The notes beneath the pieces were generated by a model that had not been told where the DNA came from, did not search any database, and saw only the letters and a program-made list of their open reading frames with translations. Position numbers and translations under genes: made by a program. From Mycolicibacterium rufum (GTDB lineage Bacteria > Actinomycetota > Actinomycetes > Mycobacteriales > Mycobacteriaceae): 64,000 nucleotides of DNA. Positions 1 through 11,630 of this stretch are shown piece after piece (the first letter of the stretch is position 1; each line of letters opens with the position of its first letter). The DNA lies in contig NZ_CP092427.2 in assembly GCF_022374875.2 (NCBI RefSeq), positions 3,348,001 to 3,412,000 on the forward strand. Reading direction: 5' to 3'.

Positions 1-14
1 CGGGTAACTGATCC

Positions 15-74
15 GGCGTTCGTAGAACGCCACACGCATCGCTGGCGGCGGTGATCCCTTCCGGGGTCACCGCC
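15..74. terminator. Two tandem hairpins at the left edge
   Basis: GGCGTTC/GAACGCC (15-21 and 25-31, 3-nt loop) is followed by GGCGGTGA/TCACCGCC (47-54 and 67-74). No T-run follows. They probably end a gene that lies left of the window; in related genomes that neighbour is another antigen 85 gene. Bases 1-14 are too short to assign. Confidence 0.45.
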
Positions 75-153
75 GTCAGTCGCTTGCGCCCCGCCGCGTC
101 GGGGTGATGTGGTTCACTACGTTGCGGTCGGGCGAAATGAGAGGTGGGGGTCG

Positions 154-1038
154 ATGCGTGCGCTGATCCGGACATTCATGGCTGCGGTGGTGGCCGCTGC
201 GGCAGTCGTCGCCCCAGTGGCGGGCACCGCCCACGCACAGGGCGTCGAGACGCTCATGGTGCCGTCGGCCGCGATGGGCCGCGCGATCCCGGTGGCGTTC
301 CAGGGCGGCGGCCCGCACGCCGTGGTGCTCCTCGACGCGTTCAACGGCGCGCCCGACGTGAGCAACTGGGTGACCGCAGGCAACGCGATGAGCACCCTCG
401 CCGGCAAGGGCATCTCGGTGGTCGCCCCGGCCGGTGGCGCGTGGAGCATGTATACCAACTGGGAGCAGGACGGCTCCAAGCAGTGGGAGACCTTCCTGGC
501 CGATGAGCTGCCGAACTGGCTGGCCGCCAACAAGGGGCTGGCCCCGGGCGGGCACGGCATCGTCGGCGCCTCGATGGGCGGCACCGGCGCGCTGACGATG
601 GCGACCTTCCATCCCGACCGGTACCGCTTCGCCGGCTCGCTGTCGGGCTTCCTGACCCCGTCCAACACCTACATGAACGGCGCCATCACCGCCGGGCTCG
701 CGCAGTTCGGCGGTGTCGACACCCGCAACATGTGGGGTCTGCCACAGCTGGGCCGCTGGAAGTGGCACGATCCGGACGTCCACGCACAGTTGTTGGTGGA
801 CAACAACACCCGGCTGTGGGTGTTCAGCCCGTCGACGACGACCTGCACCGACGTGCCGGCGATGATCGGGTACTGCGACCAGGCCCAGGGCAGCAACCGC
901 ACGTTCTACCAGCACTACCGTTCGATCGGCGGCGGCAACGGGCACTTCGACTTCCCGACCTCGGGCAACCACGACTGGGGCACCTGGAGCGGGCAGTTGG
1001 CCGCCATGTCCGGGGAGCTGGTCACGACCATCCGGTAG
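154..1038 (+). CDS. fbpD: MPT51-like antigen 85 family protein (FbpD/FbpC1)
   Basis: A secreted 294-aa alpha/beta-hydrolase-fold protein of the antigen 85 family. The start is ATG 154, preceded by GAGGTGGGGG; an upstream in-frame start at 109 would add 15 residues before a good signal peptide (hydrophobic residues ~8-24, AHA-QG cleavage near 28). The stretches FHPDRYRFAGSLSGFL and GGVDTRNMWGLPQLGRWKWH are typical of MPT51, which in M. tuberculosis binds matrix and sugar ligands but is regarded as lacking mycolyltransferase activity. Oddly, this copy has GASMGG with Ser140 at the nucleophile position and His273 (GNHDWGTW) where antigen 85 has its catalytic His. It heads the mycolate block. Certain as family, less certain as a non-enzyme. 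Confidence 0.88.
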   Translation: MRALIRTFMAAVVAAAAVVAPVAGTAHAQGVETLMVPSAAMGRAIPVAFQGGGPHAVVLLDAFNGAPDVSNWVTAGNAMSTLAGKGISVVAPAGGAWSMYTNWEQDGSKQWETFLADELPNWLAANKGLAPGGHGIVGASMGGTGALTMATFHPDRYRFAGSLSGFLTPSNTYMNGAITAGLAQFGGVDTRNMWGLPQLGRWKWHDPDVHAQLLVDNNTRLWVFSPSTTTCTDVPAMIGYCDQAQGSNRTFYQHYRSIGGGNGHFDFPTSGNHDWGTWSGQLAAMSGELVTTIR

Positions 1039-1078
1039 CTCCCGGGAACCCGCGCACGCCCCCGGTACCTTGGAGGAC

Positions 1079-1558
1079 GTGCAACACGGGTCACGGTCCG
1101 CGCGGGCGGGAGTAGCTGGGCTATCCCTCCTGGTCGCCTCGTCGGCGTGGCTCACCGGATGCTCGGCCGGCGACGACGTGATCTCGGGCATGAGCTCCGA
1201 GATCGAGCCCGCACCGACGCACGGCCAGGACGCTGCGCAACCGCCGGGGCCGCCCCAGCCGGGCGGGCAGTCCAACGCGTTGATGGTGACGCCGCGCCAG
1301 CGTGCCTACCTCGACGCGCTGCGCTCCGAGGGCGTGCACCCCACCAGCGATCTGTCGGCGCTGAGCATCGGGTCCTACGTCTGCCAGGCGCGCGCGGCCA
1401 AGCAGCCCGACCAGGCCGTGTGGGATTTCGTCGCGCCGCTGGTGCGCAACGACGCGAGCGATCCGCGCTCCGACGGCGGCGCAGGCAAGCCCTCGGCGAC
1501 CGAACTCCGTGACGAGACCGCCGACTACATTCGCATCGCGACAGACCGACTCTGCTAG
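1079..1558 (+). CDS. DUF732-type lipoprotein
   Basis: A small exported lipoprotein of about 159 aa. GTG 1079 is chosen; TTG 1070 is an alternative and GGAGG lies only 2 nt before the GTG. The N-terminus has a hydrophobic stretch ending in a lipobox-like LTGC (Cys ~24), then a Gly/Pro/Ala-rich linker and a C-terminal domain running from [12 protein letters not shown] to IATDRLC. The paired cysteines (SYVCQ and the terminal RLC) and the YLxALRxEG opening fit DUF732, a mycobacterial secreted family of unknown function. It sits between fbpD and culp6, 14 bp before the latter, so it is probably cotranscribed with it. Confidence 0.7.
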   Translation: MQHGSRSARAGVAGLSLLVASSAWLTGCSAGDDVISGMSSEIEPAPTHGQDAAQPPGPPQPGGQSNALMVTPRQRAYLDALRSEGVHPTSDLSALSIGSYVCQARAAKQPDQAVWDFVAPLVRNDASDPRSDGGAGKPSATELRDETADYIRIATDRLC

Positions 1559-1572
1559 GAGCCTTCACATCC

Positions 1573-2583
1573 ATGGCCAAGACCAATCGGCGGAAACGCC
1601 ACCGCCTGCTGGCGCTGTTCGCTGCCGGGGCGGTGGGCCTCGTCGTGGTGCTGATCGTGGCGGTCGTCATCGTCGTGCTGCGCCGGCCCGAGAGCCCGCC
1701 GACGGCGGTTCCTCCCACCGCGGTACCGCCGACGGGCGTGCCGACCCCGCCGTCGAAGCCGCGCCCCGAGTTCCAGGACGCCAGCTGCCCGGACGTCCAG
1801 CTGATCTCGATCCCCGGCACCTGGGAGTCCTCGCGGGCGCTGGATCCGTTCAACCCCGTGCAGTTCCCGGCGGCGCTGCTGCTCAACGTCACCAACCCGA
1901 TCCGGGCCCAGTTCGGCACCGACCGGGTGGAGGTGTTCACGGTTCCCTACACCGCGCAGTTCCACAATCCGTTGTCGGCGGACACGCAGATGGCCTACAA
2001 CGACAGCCGGGCCGAGGGCACCCGGGCCGCGGTGCAGGCGATGACCGATATGAACAACCGCTGCCCGCTGACCAGTTACGTGCTGATCGGTTTCTCGCAG
2101 GGCGCGGTGATCGCGGGGGACATCGCCAGCGACATCGGCAACGGGCGCGGCCCCGTCGACCAGGACCTGGTGCTCGGGGTGACGCTGGTGGCCGACGGCC
2201 GCCGTCAGGACGGCGTCGGCCAGGACATCGGTCCGAACCCCGACGGTCAGGGCGCGGAGATCACGCTGCACGAGGTGCCGACCCTGTCGGCGCTGGGCCT
2301 GACGATGACCGGGCCGCGGCCGGGCGGGTTCGGCGCGCTCAACGACCGCACGAACGAGATCTGCGCGCGCGGCGACCTGATCTGCGCGGCGCCGACGTCG
2401 GCGTTCAACATCACCCAGCTGCCCAAGACCATCGAGGTGCTCAGCGGCGGTGCCGGCCAGCCCGTGCACGCGCTGTACGCCACTCCGCAGTTCTGGAACA
2501 TCGACGGCCAACCGGCCACCGCGTGGACCCTGAACTGGGCGCAGGGTCTGATCGATAACGCACCGCGGCCGAAACATGGCTGA
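1573..2583 (+). CDS. culp6: Cutinase-like envelope lipase Culp6 (Rv3802c type)
   Basis: A 336-aa membrane-anchored serine hydrolase. The M. tuberculosis orthologue has phospholipase A/thioesterase activity, is inhibited by tetrahydrolipstatin and is linked to mycolate and envelope lipid control. A signal anchor (residues ~12-36) is followed by a [19 protein letters not shown] spacer with near-identical repeats, then the cutinase domain. The nucleophile motif is GFSQGA ([14 protein letters not shown]); downstream cysteines in [11 protein letters not shown] fit the family disulphide near the catalytic Asp. ATG 1573 follows CTAGGAG. Its place directly before fadD32-pks13-accD4 is conserved in mycobacteria. 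Confidence 0.9.
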   Translation: MAKTNRRKRHRLLALFAAGAVGLVVVLIVAVVIVVLRRPESPPTAVPPTAVPPTGVPTPPSKPRPEFQDASCPDVQLISIPGTWESSRALDPFNPVQFPAALLLNVTNPIRAQFGTDRVEVFTVPYTAQFHNPLSADTQMAYNDSRAEGTRAAVQAMTDMNNRCPLTSYVLIGFSQGAVIAGDIASDIGNGRGPVDQDLVLGVTLVADGRRQDGVGQDIGPNPDGQGAEITLHEVPTLSALGLTMTGPRPGGFGALNDRTNEICARGDLICAAPTSAFNITQLPKTIEVLSGGAGQPVHALYATPQFWNIDGQPATAWTLNWAQGLIDNAPRPKHG

Positions 2584-2731
2584 CACGTGACCCGGGGGAT
2601 TTGGCCTGCGTGTGGCCGTCGCCTAACATTAAGGGAAATCTAAGAGGGTTGGACGCGGCTCAAGGGCGGGGAGCCGTTGCCCCGGTACGATCTTCGGGGT
2701 TTGGGATCTATCCCATGTGATTGGAGTTGAG

Positions 2732-4621
2732 ATGGCCTTCCATAACCCGTTCATCAAGGACGGACTGATCAAGTTCCCCGACAACGGGAACCTGGTCAAG
2801 CACGTCGAACGATGGGCGAAGGTTCGTGGAGACAAGCTCGCCTACCGGTTCGTCGACTTCTCGACCGAGCGCGACGGGGTGGAGCGCGACCTGCACTGGG
2901 CCGACTTCGGCGCCCGCAACAAGGCCGTCGGCGCCCGCCTGCAGCAGGTGACCCAGCCCGGTGACCGGGTCGCGATCCTGTGCCCGCAGAACCTCGACTA
3001 TCTCGTCGCCTTCTTCGGGACCCTGTACGCCGGCCGCATCGCGGTGCCGCTGTTCGACCCGAACGAGCCCGGCCATGTGGGCCGCCTGCACGCCGTGCTC
3101 GACGACTGCCACCCGACGGCGATCCTGACCACGACGGCGGCCGCCGAGGGCGTCCGGAAGTTCTTCCGCACCCGCCCGGCCAATCAGCGCCCCCGCGTGA
3201 TCGCCGTCGACGCCGTGCCCAACGAGGTCGGCGCGACGTGGGAACCGGTCGAGGTCACGCCCGACACGATCGCCTACCTGCAGTACACGTCGGGTTCCAC
3301 CCGCATCCCGACCGGTGTGCAGATCACCCACCTCAACCTCGCCACCAACGTCGTGCAGGTGATCGAGGCGCTCGACGGCCAGGAGGGCGACCGCGGCGTC
3401 TCGTGGCTGCCGTTCTTCCACGACATGGGTCTGATCACGGTGCTGCTGTCCCCGATGCTCGGGCACTACATCACGTTCATGACGCCCGCCGCGTTCGTCC
3501 GCCGACCCGGCCGGTGGATCCGCGAGATGGCCCGCAAGGAGGGCGACACCGGCGGCACCATCTCGGTGGCCCCGAACTTCGCGTTCGACCACGCCGCGGC
3601 GCGCGGTGTGCCCAAGGAGGGCGAAGAGCCGCTGGACATGTCCAACATCAAGTGCATCCTCAACGGCAGCGAGCCGATCTCGGCGGCCACCGTGAACCGG
3701 TTCAACGAGGCGTTCGGCCCGTTCGGGTTCAAGCCGCAGGCGATCAAGCCGTCCTACGGTCTCGCCGAGGCCACGCTGTTCGTGTCGACCACTCCGATGA
3801 ACGCCGAGCCGCGGATCATCCACGTGGACCGCGAGGAGCTCAACAACCACCGCTTCGTCGAGGTGTCCGCGGATTCCCCCAAGGCGGTCGCACAGGCCGG
3901 CGCCGGCAAGATCGGTGTCGCGGAGTGGGCGGTCATCGTCGACGCCGACAGTGCCACCGAGCTGCCGGACGGGCAGATCGGCGAGGTGTGGATCAGCGGC
4001 CAGAACATGGGCACCGGCTACTGGGGCAAGCCCGACGAGACCGCGGCGACGTTTCATAACATCCTCAAGTCGCGCACCGAGCCGTCGCACGCCGACGGCG
4101 CCGCCGACGACGCGACCTGGGTCCGGACCGGTGATCTCGGCGCCTACCACGACGGCGAGCTGTTCATCACCGGCCGCACCAAGGACCTGGTGATCATCGA
4201 CGGCCGCAACCACTACCCGCAGGACCTGGAGTACTCCGCGCAGGAGGCCACCAAGGCGCTGCGCACCGGGTTCGTCGCCGCGTTCTCCGTCCCGGCCAAC
4301 CAGCTGCCCGACGAGGTGTTCGCCGATGCCCACTCCGGGCTCAAGCGGGACCCCGCCGACACGTCCGAGCAGCTGGTGATCGTGGGTGAGCGGGCGCCCG
4401 GCGCCCACAAGCTCGAGATGGGCCCGATCGCCGACGACATCCGCGCCGCGATCGCGGTGCGCCACGGGGTGACCGTACGCGACGTGCTGCTCACCCCCGC
4501 CGGCGCCATCCCGCGCACGTCGAGCGGCAAGATCGGCCGGCGGGCCTGCCGCTCGGCGTATCTCGACGGCAGCCTGCGCAGCGGCAAGGTGGCCAACGCC
4601 TTCCCGGACGAGACGGACTGA
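2732..4621 (+). CDS. fadD32: Long-chain fatty acyl-AMP ligase FadD32
   Basis: A 629-aa cytosolic enzyme that activates the meromycolic chain as acyl-AMP and loads it onto the N-terminal ACP of Pks13. The adenylate-forming motif is [44 protein letters not shown] and the C-terminal [14 protein letters not shown] are typical of FAAL/FadD32 proteins. Start ATG 2732 (MAFHNPFI) has GGAG 7 nt upstream; GTG 2717 is an alternative giving five more residues. The 148-bp upstream gap holds a CGGCTC/GAGCCG hairpin (2656-2676) and AT-richer -10-like hexamers, so a promoter for the fadD32-pks13-accD4 operon is likely there. Confidence 0.96.
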   Translation: MAFHNPFIKDGLIKFPDNGNLVKHVERWAKVRGDKLAYRFVDFSTERDGVERDLHWADFGARNKAVGARLQQVTQPGDRVAILCPQNLDYLVAFFGTLYAGRIAVPLFDPNEPGHVGRLHAVLDDCHPTAILTTTAAAEGVRKFFRTRPANQRPRVIAVDAVPNEVGATWEPVEVTPDTIAYLQYTSGSTRIPTGVQITHLNLATNVVQVIEALDGQEGDRGVSWLPFFHDMGLITVLLSPMLGHYITFMTPAAFVRRPGRWIREMARKEGDTGGTISVAPNFAFDHAAARGVPKEGEEPLDMSNIKCILNGSEPISAATVNRFNEAFGPFGFKPQAIKPSYGLAEATLFVSTTPMNAEPRIIHVDREELNNHRFVEVSADSPKAVAQAGAGKIGVAEWAVIVDADSATELPDGQIGEVWISGQNMGTGYWGKPDETAATFHNILKSRTEPSHADGAADDATWVRTGDLGAYHDGELFITGRTKDLVIIDGRNHYPQDLEYSAQEATKALRTGFVAAFSVPANQLPDEVFADAHSGLKRDPADTSEQLVIVGERAPGAHKLEMGPIADDIRAAIAVRHGVTVRDVLLTPAGAIPRTSSGKIGRRACRSAYLDGSLRSGKVANAFPDETD

Positions 4622-4687
4622 CGCCCAACTACAGCAACGGCAACGGCGGCCCGTGCGGGCCGCCTGTCGATCGTGAGGTTATGGAAC

Positions 4688-7600
4688 ATGGCTGAGTCGC
4701 AAGACAATCCGCGCGGTCAGGACATGACCGTCAACGAGATGCGTGAGTGGCTGCGCAACTGGATCGGCAACGCGACCGGCCAGTCGCCCGACGCGATCAG
4801 CGAGTCCACGCCGATGGTGGAGCTCGGGCTGTCCTCCCGTGACGCGGTCGCGATGGCCAGCGACATCGAGGATCTGACCGGTGTGACGCTGACCGCGACG
4901 GTCGCGTTCCGGCATCCGACGATCGAGTCGCTGGCGACCGTGATCGTCGAGGGCGAGCCCGAAGACGACCTGGCGGACCTCGACGCCGAGGACTGGACAC
5001 GCGACGGCGACGAGGGTCGGCTGAACATCGCGATCGTCGGTGTGGGCACCCGTTTCCCGGGCGACATGAACACCCCCGACGAGATGTGGACGGCGCTGCT
5101 CGAGGGCCGCGACGCGATCACCGATCTGCCCGAGGGCCGCTGGTCGGAGTTCCTGTCCGAGCCGCGGATCGCCGAGCGGGTCGCCAAGGCCCGCACCCGC
5201 GGCGGATACCTCAGCGACATCAAGGGTTTCGACGCCGAGTTCTTCGCGCTGTCGAAGATGGAAGCCGACAACATCGACCCCCAGCAGCGCATGGCGCTGG
5301 AGCTGACGTGGGAAGCGTTGGAGCACGCCCGGATTCCGGCCTCGAGCCTGCGTGGCGAGAACGTCGGCGTGTTCATCGGCAGCTCGGTCAACGACTACAT
5401 GTTCATGTCGGTCGCCGACCCGACCGTCGCGCACCCGTATGCGATCACCGGCAACTCCAGCGCGGTCATCGCCAACCGGGTGTCCTACTTCTACGACTTC
5501 CGCGGCCCGTCGATGGCCATCGACACCGCGTGCTCCTCGGCCCTGGTGGCGGTGCACGAGGGCCTCAAGGCGCTGCGCGCCGGGGATGCCGACGTGGTGA
5601 TCGCCGGTGGCGTCAACGCCTTGATCACCCCGCTGGTCACGCTGGGCTTCGATGAGGTCGGCGGCGTGCTGGCGCCGGACGGCCGGATCAAGTCCTTCTC
5701 CCAGGACGCCGACGGCTACGCCCGCTCCGAGGGCGGCGGCATGATCGTGCTCAAGCGGCTGGAGGACGCCCGCCGCGACGGCGACGACATCCTGGCGGTG
5801 ATCGCCGGTGGCGCGGTCAACCACGACGGCCGCTCCAACGGCATGCTGGCGCCCAACCCCGACGCTCAGGAAGCGGTGCTGCGCAAGGCGTACAAGGACG
5901 CCGGCATCGATCCGCGCTCCGTCGACTACGTCGAGGCGCACGGCACCGGCACCATCCTGGGCGACCCGATCGAGGCCGACGCGCTGGGCCGGGTGATCGG
6001 CCGCGGCCGCGCCGCCGACAAGCCGGCCCTGCTGGGTGCGGTGAAATCCAATGTCGGACACCTGGAGTCGGCCGCCGGTGCCGCGAGCCTGGCGAAGGTC
6101 GCACTGGCGCTGCGCAACAACAAGATCCCGCCGTCGATCAACTACACCGGCCCCAACCCCTACATCGACTTCGACAAGGAACACCTCAAGGTCGCCGACA
6201 CGGTCACCGACTGGCCGCGCTACAGCGGCCGCGCCATCGCCGGGGTGTCCGGGTTCGGTTTCGGCGGCGCCAACGCGCACCTGGTGGTGCGCGAGGTGCT
6301 AGCCAGCGACCTGGTCGAACCGGCCCCCGAACCCGATGTCGCGGTGGTCACGCCCGCCAACGACGACGCCAAGGCCGTGTACGTGGGCGGCGTGCGGATG
6401 GACGAGTACGGCGAGTTCCTCGACGACGATGATGACGCTGATGACGACGCGCTCGACGTGCCTGCCGCGGGTACCGGTGACGACTATGAACTGCCGGGGC
6501 TGACCGACGAGGCGCTGCGCCTGCTCGAGGTCGCCCGCGAGCAGCTGGCCGCCGCCGAAGCCGAGAACCCGACGGTTCCCGTTGTGCCGCTGGCGGTGTC
6601 GGGCTTCCTCACGTCGCGCAAGCGGGCGGCCGCCGCCGAGCTCGCCGACTGGATCGACAGCCCCGAGGGGCGCGCGTCGTCGCTGGAGTCGATCGGCCGC
6701 TCGCTGTCGCGGCGCAACCACGGCCGCTCCCGCGCGGTGGTGCTGGCCCACGACCACGACGAGGCGATCACCGGCCTGCGCGCGCTGGCGGAGGGCAAGC
6801 CGCACCCGATCGTGCTCAGCGCCGACGGACCCGTCACCAACGGGCCGGTGTGGGTGCTCGCCGGATTCGGCGCCCAGCACCGCAAGATGGCCAAGAGCCT
6901 GTATCTGCGCGACGAGATCTTCGCCGAGTGGATCAACAAGGTGGACAGCCTCATTCAGGACGAGCGGGGACACTCGATCCTCGAGCTGATCCTCGACGAC
7001 GCGATCGACTACACCGACGAGACCACCGAGCTCCCGATCGAGAAGGTGCAGCTGGTCATCTTCGCGATCCAGATCGCGCTCGGCGAGCTGCTCAAGGCGC
7101 ACGGCGCCACACCCGGCGCGGTGATCGGGCAGTCGCTCGGCGAGGCGGCCGCGGCCTACTTCGCCGGGGGGCTGACGCTGGAGGACGCCACCCGCACCAT
7201 CTGCTCACGCAGCCACCTGATGGGTGAGGGCGAGGCGATGCTGTTCGGCGAGTACATCCGGTTGATGGCGCTCGTCGAATACTCCGCCGAGGAGATCGAG
7301 ACGGTGTTCTCCGATTTCAAGGACCTCGAGGTGTGCGTCTACGCCGCCCCGACGCAGTCCGTCATCGGCGGCCCGCCGGACCAGGTGGACGCGATCATCG
7401 CCCGCGCGGAGTCGGAGGGCCGGTTCGCCCGCAAGTTCCAGACCAAGGGCGCCAGCCACACCTCGCAGATGGATCCGCTGCTCGGTGAGCTCGCCGCGGA
7501 ACTGCAGGGCATCGAGGCGCATCCGCTGCAGATCGCCTACTACTCGACCGTGCACGAGGGCAGCCTGGTCCGGGCCGGCTCGGACCCCATCCACGATGTG

Positions 7601-10066
7601 GACTACTGGAAGAAGGGCTTGCGGCACAGCGTGTACTTCACGCACGGCATCCGCAACGCCGTCGACAACGGCCACACCACGTTCCTGGAATTGGCGCCCA
7701 ACCCGGTGGCCCTGATGCAGGTGGGGCTGACCACCGCGGCCGCGGGTCTGCATGACGCGCAACTGATCCCGACGCTGGCCCGCAAGCAGGACGAGGTCGA
7801 CTCGATGACCACGGCCATGGCGCACCTCTTCGTGCACGGCCACGACCTCGACTTCCGCACGCTGTTCCCGCGCACGTCCCGCGGTCTGGGCGGCGCGCTG
7901 GACTTCGCGGACATCCCGCCGACCCGGTTCAAGCGCAAGCCGCACTGGCTCGACGCCCACTTCACCGGCGACAGCTCGGCGGTCATGCCCGGCAGCCACG
8001 TGGCCACCCCGGACGGCCGCCACGTGTGGGAGTTCAGCCCGCGCGGCGAGGCCGATCTGGCCGCGCTGGTGAAATCCGCTGCGGCCGCGGTGCTTCCGGA
8101 CGCCAAGCTGGTCGCCTCGGAGCAGCGCGCGGTGCCAGCCGAGGGTTCGCGGCTGGTCACCACGCTCACCCGCCATCCCGGCGGGGCGGCGGTGCAGGTG
8201 CATGCGCGCATCGACGAATCGTTCACGCTCGTCTACGACGCCATCGTGTCCCGCGGCGGCGCGCAGACCGCGCTGCCCACGGCCGTCGGCGCCGGCACCG
8301 TCGCCGAGATCGCTTCGGTGGCAACACCGGAACCCGAGCCCGAGGACGATGCGGCCATCCTGCAGGACAACCTGACCGCCGGTGCCGGTCTCGCGGCCGG
8401 CTTCGCCAAGTGGTCGCCGGAGTCCGGGGAGACCATCGGCGAGCGGCTGGGCACGATCGTCGGCGCGGCCATGGGCTATGCGCCCGAGGATCTGCCGTGG
8501 GAGGTGCCGCTGATCGAGCTCGGTCTGGACTCCCTGATGGCGGTCCGCATCAAGAACCGCGTCGAGTACGACTTCGACCTGCCGCCGATCCAGCTGACCG
8601 CGGTGCGTGACGCGAACCTCTACGCCGTCGAGAAGCTGATCGCCTACGCGATCGAGCACCGCGACGAGGTGGACCAGCTCGCCGAGGCGCAGAAGGGCAA
8701 GACGGCCGAGGAGATCGCCGCCGAGCAGGCCGACCTGATGGGCGGCGCCAGCACGGTCGCCGAGCTCGAGGCCAAGCTGGCCGAGGCCGGCCACCCGATC
8801 GCGACGGACGCCGTCGAGCAGATCGCGACCGACAGCGTCGAGGCCCAGAAGGACCTGACGATCCCGCCGCCTCCCACCGATCCGTCGGGACCGGCGCCGG
8901 CAGGCACGCCGTCGCAGTCCACGGTGGCCGCGGCCGCCAAGGCGCTCAGCCAGGAGGCCGTCACGGAGGCGCTCGGTGCCGACGTGCCGCCGCGCGACGC
9001 CGCCGAACGTGTCACGTTCGCCACCTGGGCGATCGTCACCGGGAAGTCGCCGGGTGGCATCTTCAACGAGCTGCCGGCGCTCGACGACGGCACCGCGACG
9101 AAGATCGCCGAACGGCTCACCGAGCGCGTCGACGAGGGCACGATCACCGTCGAGGACGTGCGGGCGGCGAAGACGATCGAGGAGCTGTCCACCACGGTCC
9201 GCGAGTACCTCGAGGGCGGCAAGATCGACGGCTTCGTCCGGACCATCCGCGCGCCGCAGGAGGGCAGCTCCCGGATCCCGGTGTTCGTGTTCCACGCCGC
9301 CGGCGGTTCCACGGTCGTCTACGAGCCGCTGCTCAAGCGGTTGCCCGCCGACACCCCGATGTACGGCATCGAACGCGTGGAGGGCTCGATCGAGGAGCGC
9401 GCCGCCGAGTACGTGCCGAAGCTGCTGGAGATCAACGGCGATCGGCCGTTCATCCTGGCCGGCTGGTCGCTGGGCGGGGTGCTGGCCTACGCCTGCGCGA
9501 TCGGGTTGAAGAAGGCGGGCGCCGACGTGCGGTTCGTCGGCCTGATCGACGCGGTGCGCCCGGGTGAGGAGATTCCGCAGACGCAGGAGGAGACCCGCGC
9601 CCGGTGGGACCGGTACGCCCGCTTCGCCGAGCGCACCTTCAACGTCGAGGTGCCCGAGATCCCCTACGAGGAACTCGAGAAGCTCGACGACGAGGGTCAG
9701 GTGCGGTTCGTGCTCGACGTCGTCAGCCAGAGCGGCGTGCAGATCCCGGGCGGCATCATCGAGCACCAGCGCACGTCCTACCTGGACCAGCGGGCCATCG
9801 ACACCGCCGAGATCAAGCCGTACGACGGCCACGTCACCCTGTACATGGCCGATCGCTACCACGACGACGCGATCTATTTCGAGCCGCGCTACGCCACCCG
9901 TCAGCCCGACGGCGGCTGGGGCGAGTTCGTCGCCGACCTCGAGGTGGTGCCCATCGGGGGCGAGCACATCCAGGCCATCGACGAGCCGTACATTGCGAAG
10001 GTCGGCGCCCACATGAGCGAGGCGATCACCGCGATCGAGGCGCAGAGCGAGAGCGAGAGCAAGTGA
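4688..10066 (+). CDS. pks13: Polyketide synthase Pks13 (mycolate condensase)
   Basis: A 1792-aa type I PKS that condenses the meromycolyl chain with carboxyacyl-CoA to form the alpha-alkyl beta-keto mycolate precursor and, through its thioesterase, transfers it to trehalose. Domains in order: N-terminal ACP (LGLSS, Ser50), ketosynthase (DTACSSA, Cys282; His in EAHGTGT and KSNVGHLE), an acidic linker (~575-600), acyltransferase (GQSLGE, Ser816), C-terminal ACP (LGLDS, Ser1282), an Ala/Pro linker, and thioesterase (GWSLGG, Ser1594). ATG 4688 is 66 bp after fadD32. The stop overlaps the accD4 start (GTGA). No domain is missing. An established drug target, essential in mycobacteria. Confidence 0.97.
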   Translation: MAESQDNPRGQDMTVNEMREWLRNWIGNATGQSPDAISESTPMVELGLSSRDAVAMASDIEDLTGVTLTATVAFRHPTIESLATVIVEGEPEDDLADLDAEDWTRDGDEGRLNIAIVGVGTRFPGDMNTPDEMWTALLEGRDAITDLPEGRWSEFLSEPRIAERVAKARTRGGYLSDIKGFDAEFFALSKMEADNIDPQQRMALELTWEALEHARIPASSLRGENVGVFIGSSVNDYMFMSVADPTVAHPYAITGNSSAVIANRVSYFYDFRGPSMAIDTACSSALVAVHEGLKALRAGDADVVIAGGVNALITPLVTLGFDEVGGVLAPDGRIKSFSQDADGYARSEGGGMIVLKRLEDARRDGDDILAVIAGGAVNHDGRSNGMLAPNPDAQEAVLRKAYKDAGIDPRSVDYVEAHGTGTILGDPIEADALGRVIGRGRAADKPALLGAVKSNVGHLESAAGAASLAKVALALRNNKIPPSINYTGPNPYIDFDKEHLKVADTVTDWPRYSGRAIAGVSGFGFGGANAHLVVREVLASDLVEPAPEPDVAVVTPANDDAKAVYVGGVRMDEYGEFLDDDDDADDDALDVPAAGTGDDYELPGLTDEALRLLEVAREQLAAAEAENPTVPVVPLAVSGFLTSRKRAAAAELADWIDSPEGRASSLESIGRSLSRRNHGRSRAVVLAHDHDEAITGLRALAEGKPHPIVLSADGPVTNGPVWVLAGFGAQHRKMAKSLYLRDEIFAEWINKVDSLIQDERGHSILELILDDAIDYTDETTELPIEKVQLVIFAIQIALGELLKAHGATPGAVIGQSLGEAAAAYFAGGLTLEDATRTICSRSHLMGEGEAMLFGEYIRLMALVEYSAEEIETVFSDFKDLEVCVYAAPTQSVIGGPPDQVDAIIARAESEGRFARKFQTKGASHTSQMDPLLGELAAELQGIEAHPLQIAYYSTVHEGSLVRAGSDPIHDVDYWKKGLRHSVYFTHGIRNAVDNGHTTFLELAPNPVALMQVGLTTAAAGLHDAQLIPTLARKQDEVDSMTTAMAHLFVHGHDLDFRTLFPRTSRGLGGALDFADIPPTRFKRKPHWLDAHFTGDSSAVMPGSHVATPDGRHVWEFSPRGEADLAALVKSAAAAVLPDAKLVASEQRAVPAEGSRLVTTLTRHPGGAAVQVHARIDESFTLVYDAIVSRGGAQTALPTAVGAGTVAEIASVATPEPEPEDDAAILQDNLTAGAGLAAGFAKWSPESGETIGERLGTIVGAAMGYAPEDLPWEVPLIELGLDSLMAVRIKNRVEYDFDLPPIQLTAVRDANLYAVEKLIAYAIEHRDEVDQLAEAQKGKTAEEIAAEQADLMGGASTVAELEAKLAEAGHPIATDAVEQIATDSVEAQKDLTIPPPPTDPSGPAPAGTPSQSTVAAAAKALSQEAVTEALGADVPPRDAAERVTFATWAIVTGKSPGGIFNELPALDDGTATKIAERLTERVDEGTITVEDVRAAKTIEELSTTVREYLEGGKIDGFVRTIRAPQEGSSRIPVFVFHAAGGSTVVYEPLLKRLPADTPMYGIERVEGSIEERAAEYVPKLLEINGDRPFILAGWSLGGVLAYACAIGLKKAGADVRFVGLIDAVRPGEEIPQTQEETRARWDRYARFAERTFNVEVPEIPYEELEKLDDEGQVRFVLDVVSQSGVQIPGGIIEHQRTSYLDQRAIDTAEIKPYDGHVTLYMADRYHDDAIYFEPRYATRQPDGGWGEFVADLEVVPIGGEHIQAIDEPYIAKVGAHMSEAITAIEAQSESESK

Positions 10067-11613
10067 CGACGAAAACCACCGCTGAACTGCTCGCCGAACT
10101 CCGCGAGAAGCTGGAGCTGGCCAAGGAGCCCGGCGGCGAGAAGGCCGTCGCCAAGCGCGAGAAGAAGGGCATCCCGTCCGCGCGGGCCCGGATCCACGCG
10201 CTGCTCGACCCGGGCAGCTTCCTGGAGATCGGTGCGCTGGCGAAGACGCCGGGCGACCCCGACGCGCTCTACGGCGACGGCGTGGTCACCGGGCACGGCA
10301 CCATCAACGGCCGGCCGGTCGGGGTGTTCAGCCACGACCAGACGGTGTTCCAGGGCTCGGTCGGCGAGATGTTCGGCCGCAAGGTCGCCCGGCTGATGGA
10401 GTGGGTGGCGATGGTCGGCTGCCCGATCATCGGCATCAACGACTCCGCGGGCGCCCGCATCCAGGACACCGCGACGTCGCTGGCGTGGTACGCCGAACTG
10501 GGCCGCAGGCACGAGCTGCTGCGCGGCCTGGTCCCCGAGATCTCGCTGATCTTCGGCAAGTGCGCCGGCGGTGCGGTGTACTCGCCGATCCAGACCGACC
10601 TCGTCGTCGCGGTGCGCGACCAGGGCTACATGTTCGTCACCGGCCCCGACGTCATCAAGGACGTCACCGGCGAGGACGTCACGCTCGACGAACTCGGCGG
10701 CGCCGACGCCCAGGCCCGCTACGGCAACATCCACCAGGTGGTGGAGTCCGAGGCCGCCGCGTTCCAGTACGTGCGCGACTATCTCAGCTTCCTGCCCGGC
10801 AACACGTTCGACGACCCGCCGATCGTCAACCCGGGTCTGGAGCCGGAGGTCACCCCGCACGACCTGGAGCTCGACGCGATCGTGCCGGACGCCGACAACC
10901 AGGCCTACGACATGATGGAGATCCTGCTGAGGATCTTCGACGACGGCGACGTGTTCCAGGTCGGCGAGCAGTCCGGCCCGGCGATCATCACCGCGTTCGC
11001 CCGCGTCGACGGCCGTCCCGTCGGTGTCATCGCCAACCAGCCGATGTACATGTCCGGCGCGATCGACAACGAGGCCTCCGACAAGGCGGCCCGGTTCGTC
11101 CGGTTCTGCGACTCGTTCAACACCCCGCTGGTGTTCGTCGTCGACACCCCGGGCTTCATGCCGGGCGTGGAGCAGGAGAAGGGCGGCATCATCAAGCGCG
11201 GTGGGCGCTTCCTGAACGCCGTCGTCGAGGCCGACATCCCGAAGGTCACGATCACGATCCGCAAGTCCTACGGCGGGGCCTATGCGGTGATGGGCAGCAA
11301 GCAGTTGACGTCGGACTTCAACTTCGCCTGGCCGACCGCCCGCATCGCCGTGATCGGCGCCGAGGGCGCGGCTCAGCTGCTGGTCAAGCGGTTCCCTGAC
11401 CCGACCGCCCCCGAGGTCCAGAAGATCCGGGCCGACTTCATCGAGGGCTACAACACCAGCCTCGCCACGCCGTGGATCGCGGCCGAGCGCGGGTTCATCG
11501 ACGGTGTCATCGAGCCGCACCAGACCCGCCTGTTGCTGCGCAACTGCATGCGGCTGCTGAGGGACAAGCAGATCAACCGGGTGCAGCGCAAACACGGCCT
11601 GACGCCCATCTAG
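10063..11613 (+). CDS. accD4: Acyl-CoA carboxylase beta subunit AccD4
   Basis: A 516-aa carboxyltransferase subunit. With the biotinylated AccA3 subunit and AccD5/AccE it carboxylates the C24-C26 acyl-CoA that Pks13 uses as extender. GTG 10063 overlaps the pks13 stop by 4 nt (GTGA), so translation is probably coupled; the N-terminus [19 protein letters not shown] is the usual amphipathic helix. The crotonase-fold oxyanion stretches [42 protein letters not shown] and [14 protein letters not shown] are all present. Full length for the family. Confidence 0.96.
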   Translation: MTTKTTAELLAELREKLELAKEPGGEKAVAKREKKGIPSARARIHALLDPGSFLEIGALAKTPGDPDALYGDGVVTGHGTINGRPVGVFSHDQTVFQGSVGEMFGRKVARLMEWVAMVGCPIIGINDSAGARIQDTATSLAWYAELGRRHELLRGLVPEISLIFGKCAGGAVYSPIQTDLVVAVRDQGYMFVTGPDVIKDVTGEDVTLDELGGADAQARYGNIHQVVESEAAAFQYVRDYLSFLPGNTFDDPPIVNPGLEPEVTPHDLELDAIVPDADNQAYDMMEILLRIFDDGDVFQVGEQSGPAIITAFARVDGRPVGVIANQPMYMSGAIDNEASDKAARFVRFCDSFNTPLVFVVDTPGFMPGVEQEKGGIIKRGGRFLNAVVEADIPKVTITIRKSYGGAYAVMGSKQLTSDFNFAWPTARIAVIGAEGAAQLLVKRFPDPTAPEVQKIRADFIEGYNTSLATPWIAAERGFIDGVIEPHQTRLLLRNCMRLLRDKQINRVQRKHGLTPI

Positions 11614-11630
11614 ATCACCGGTGCGGTTGG

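Noticed and set aside
7205..10012. 935-codon minus-strand frame opposite pks13
   Set aside because: Opposite-strand shadow of ACP-TE coding sequence, no recognisable motif.
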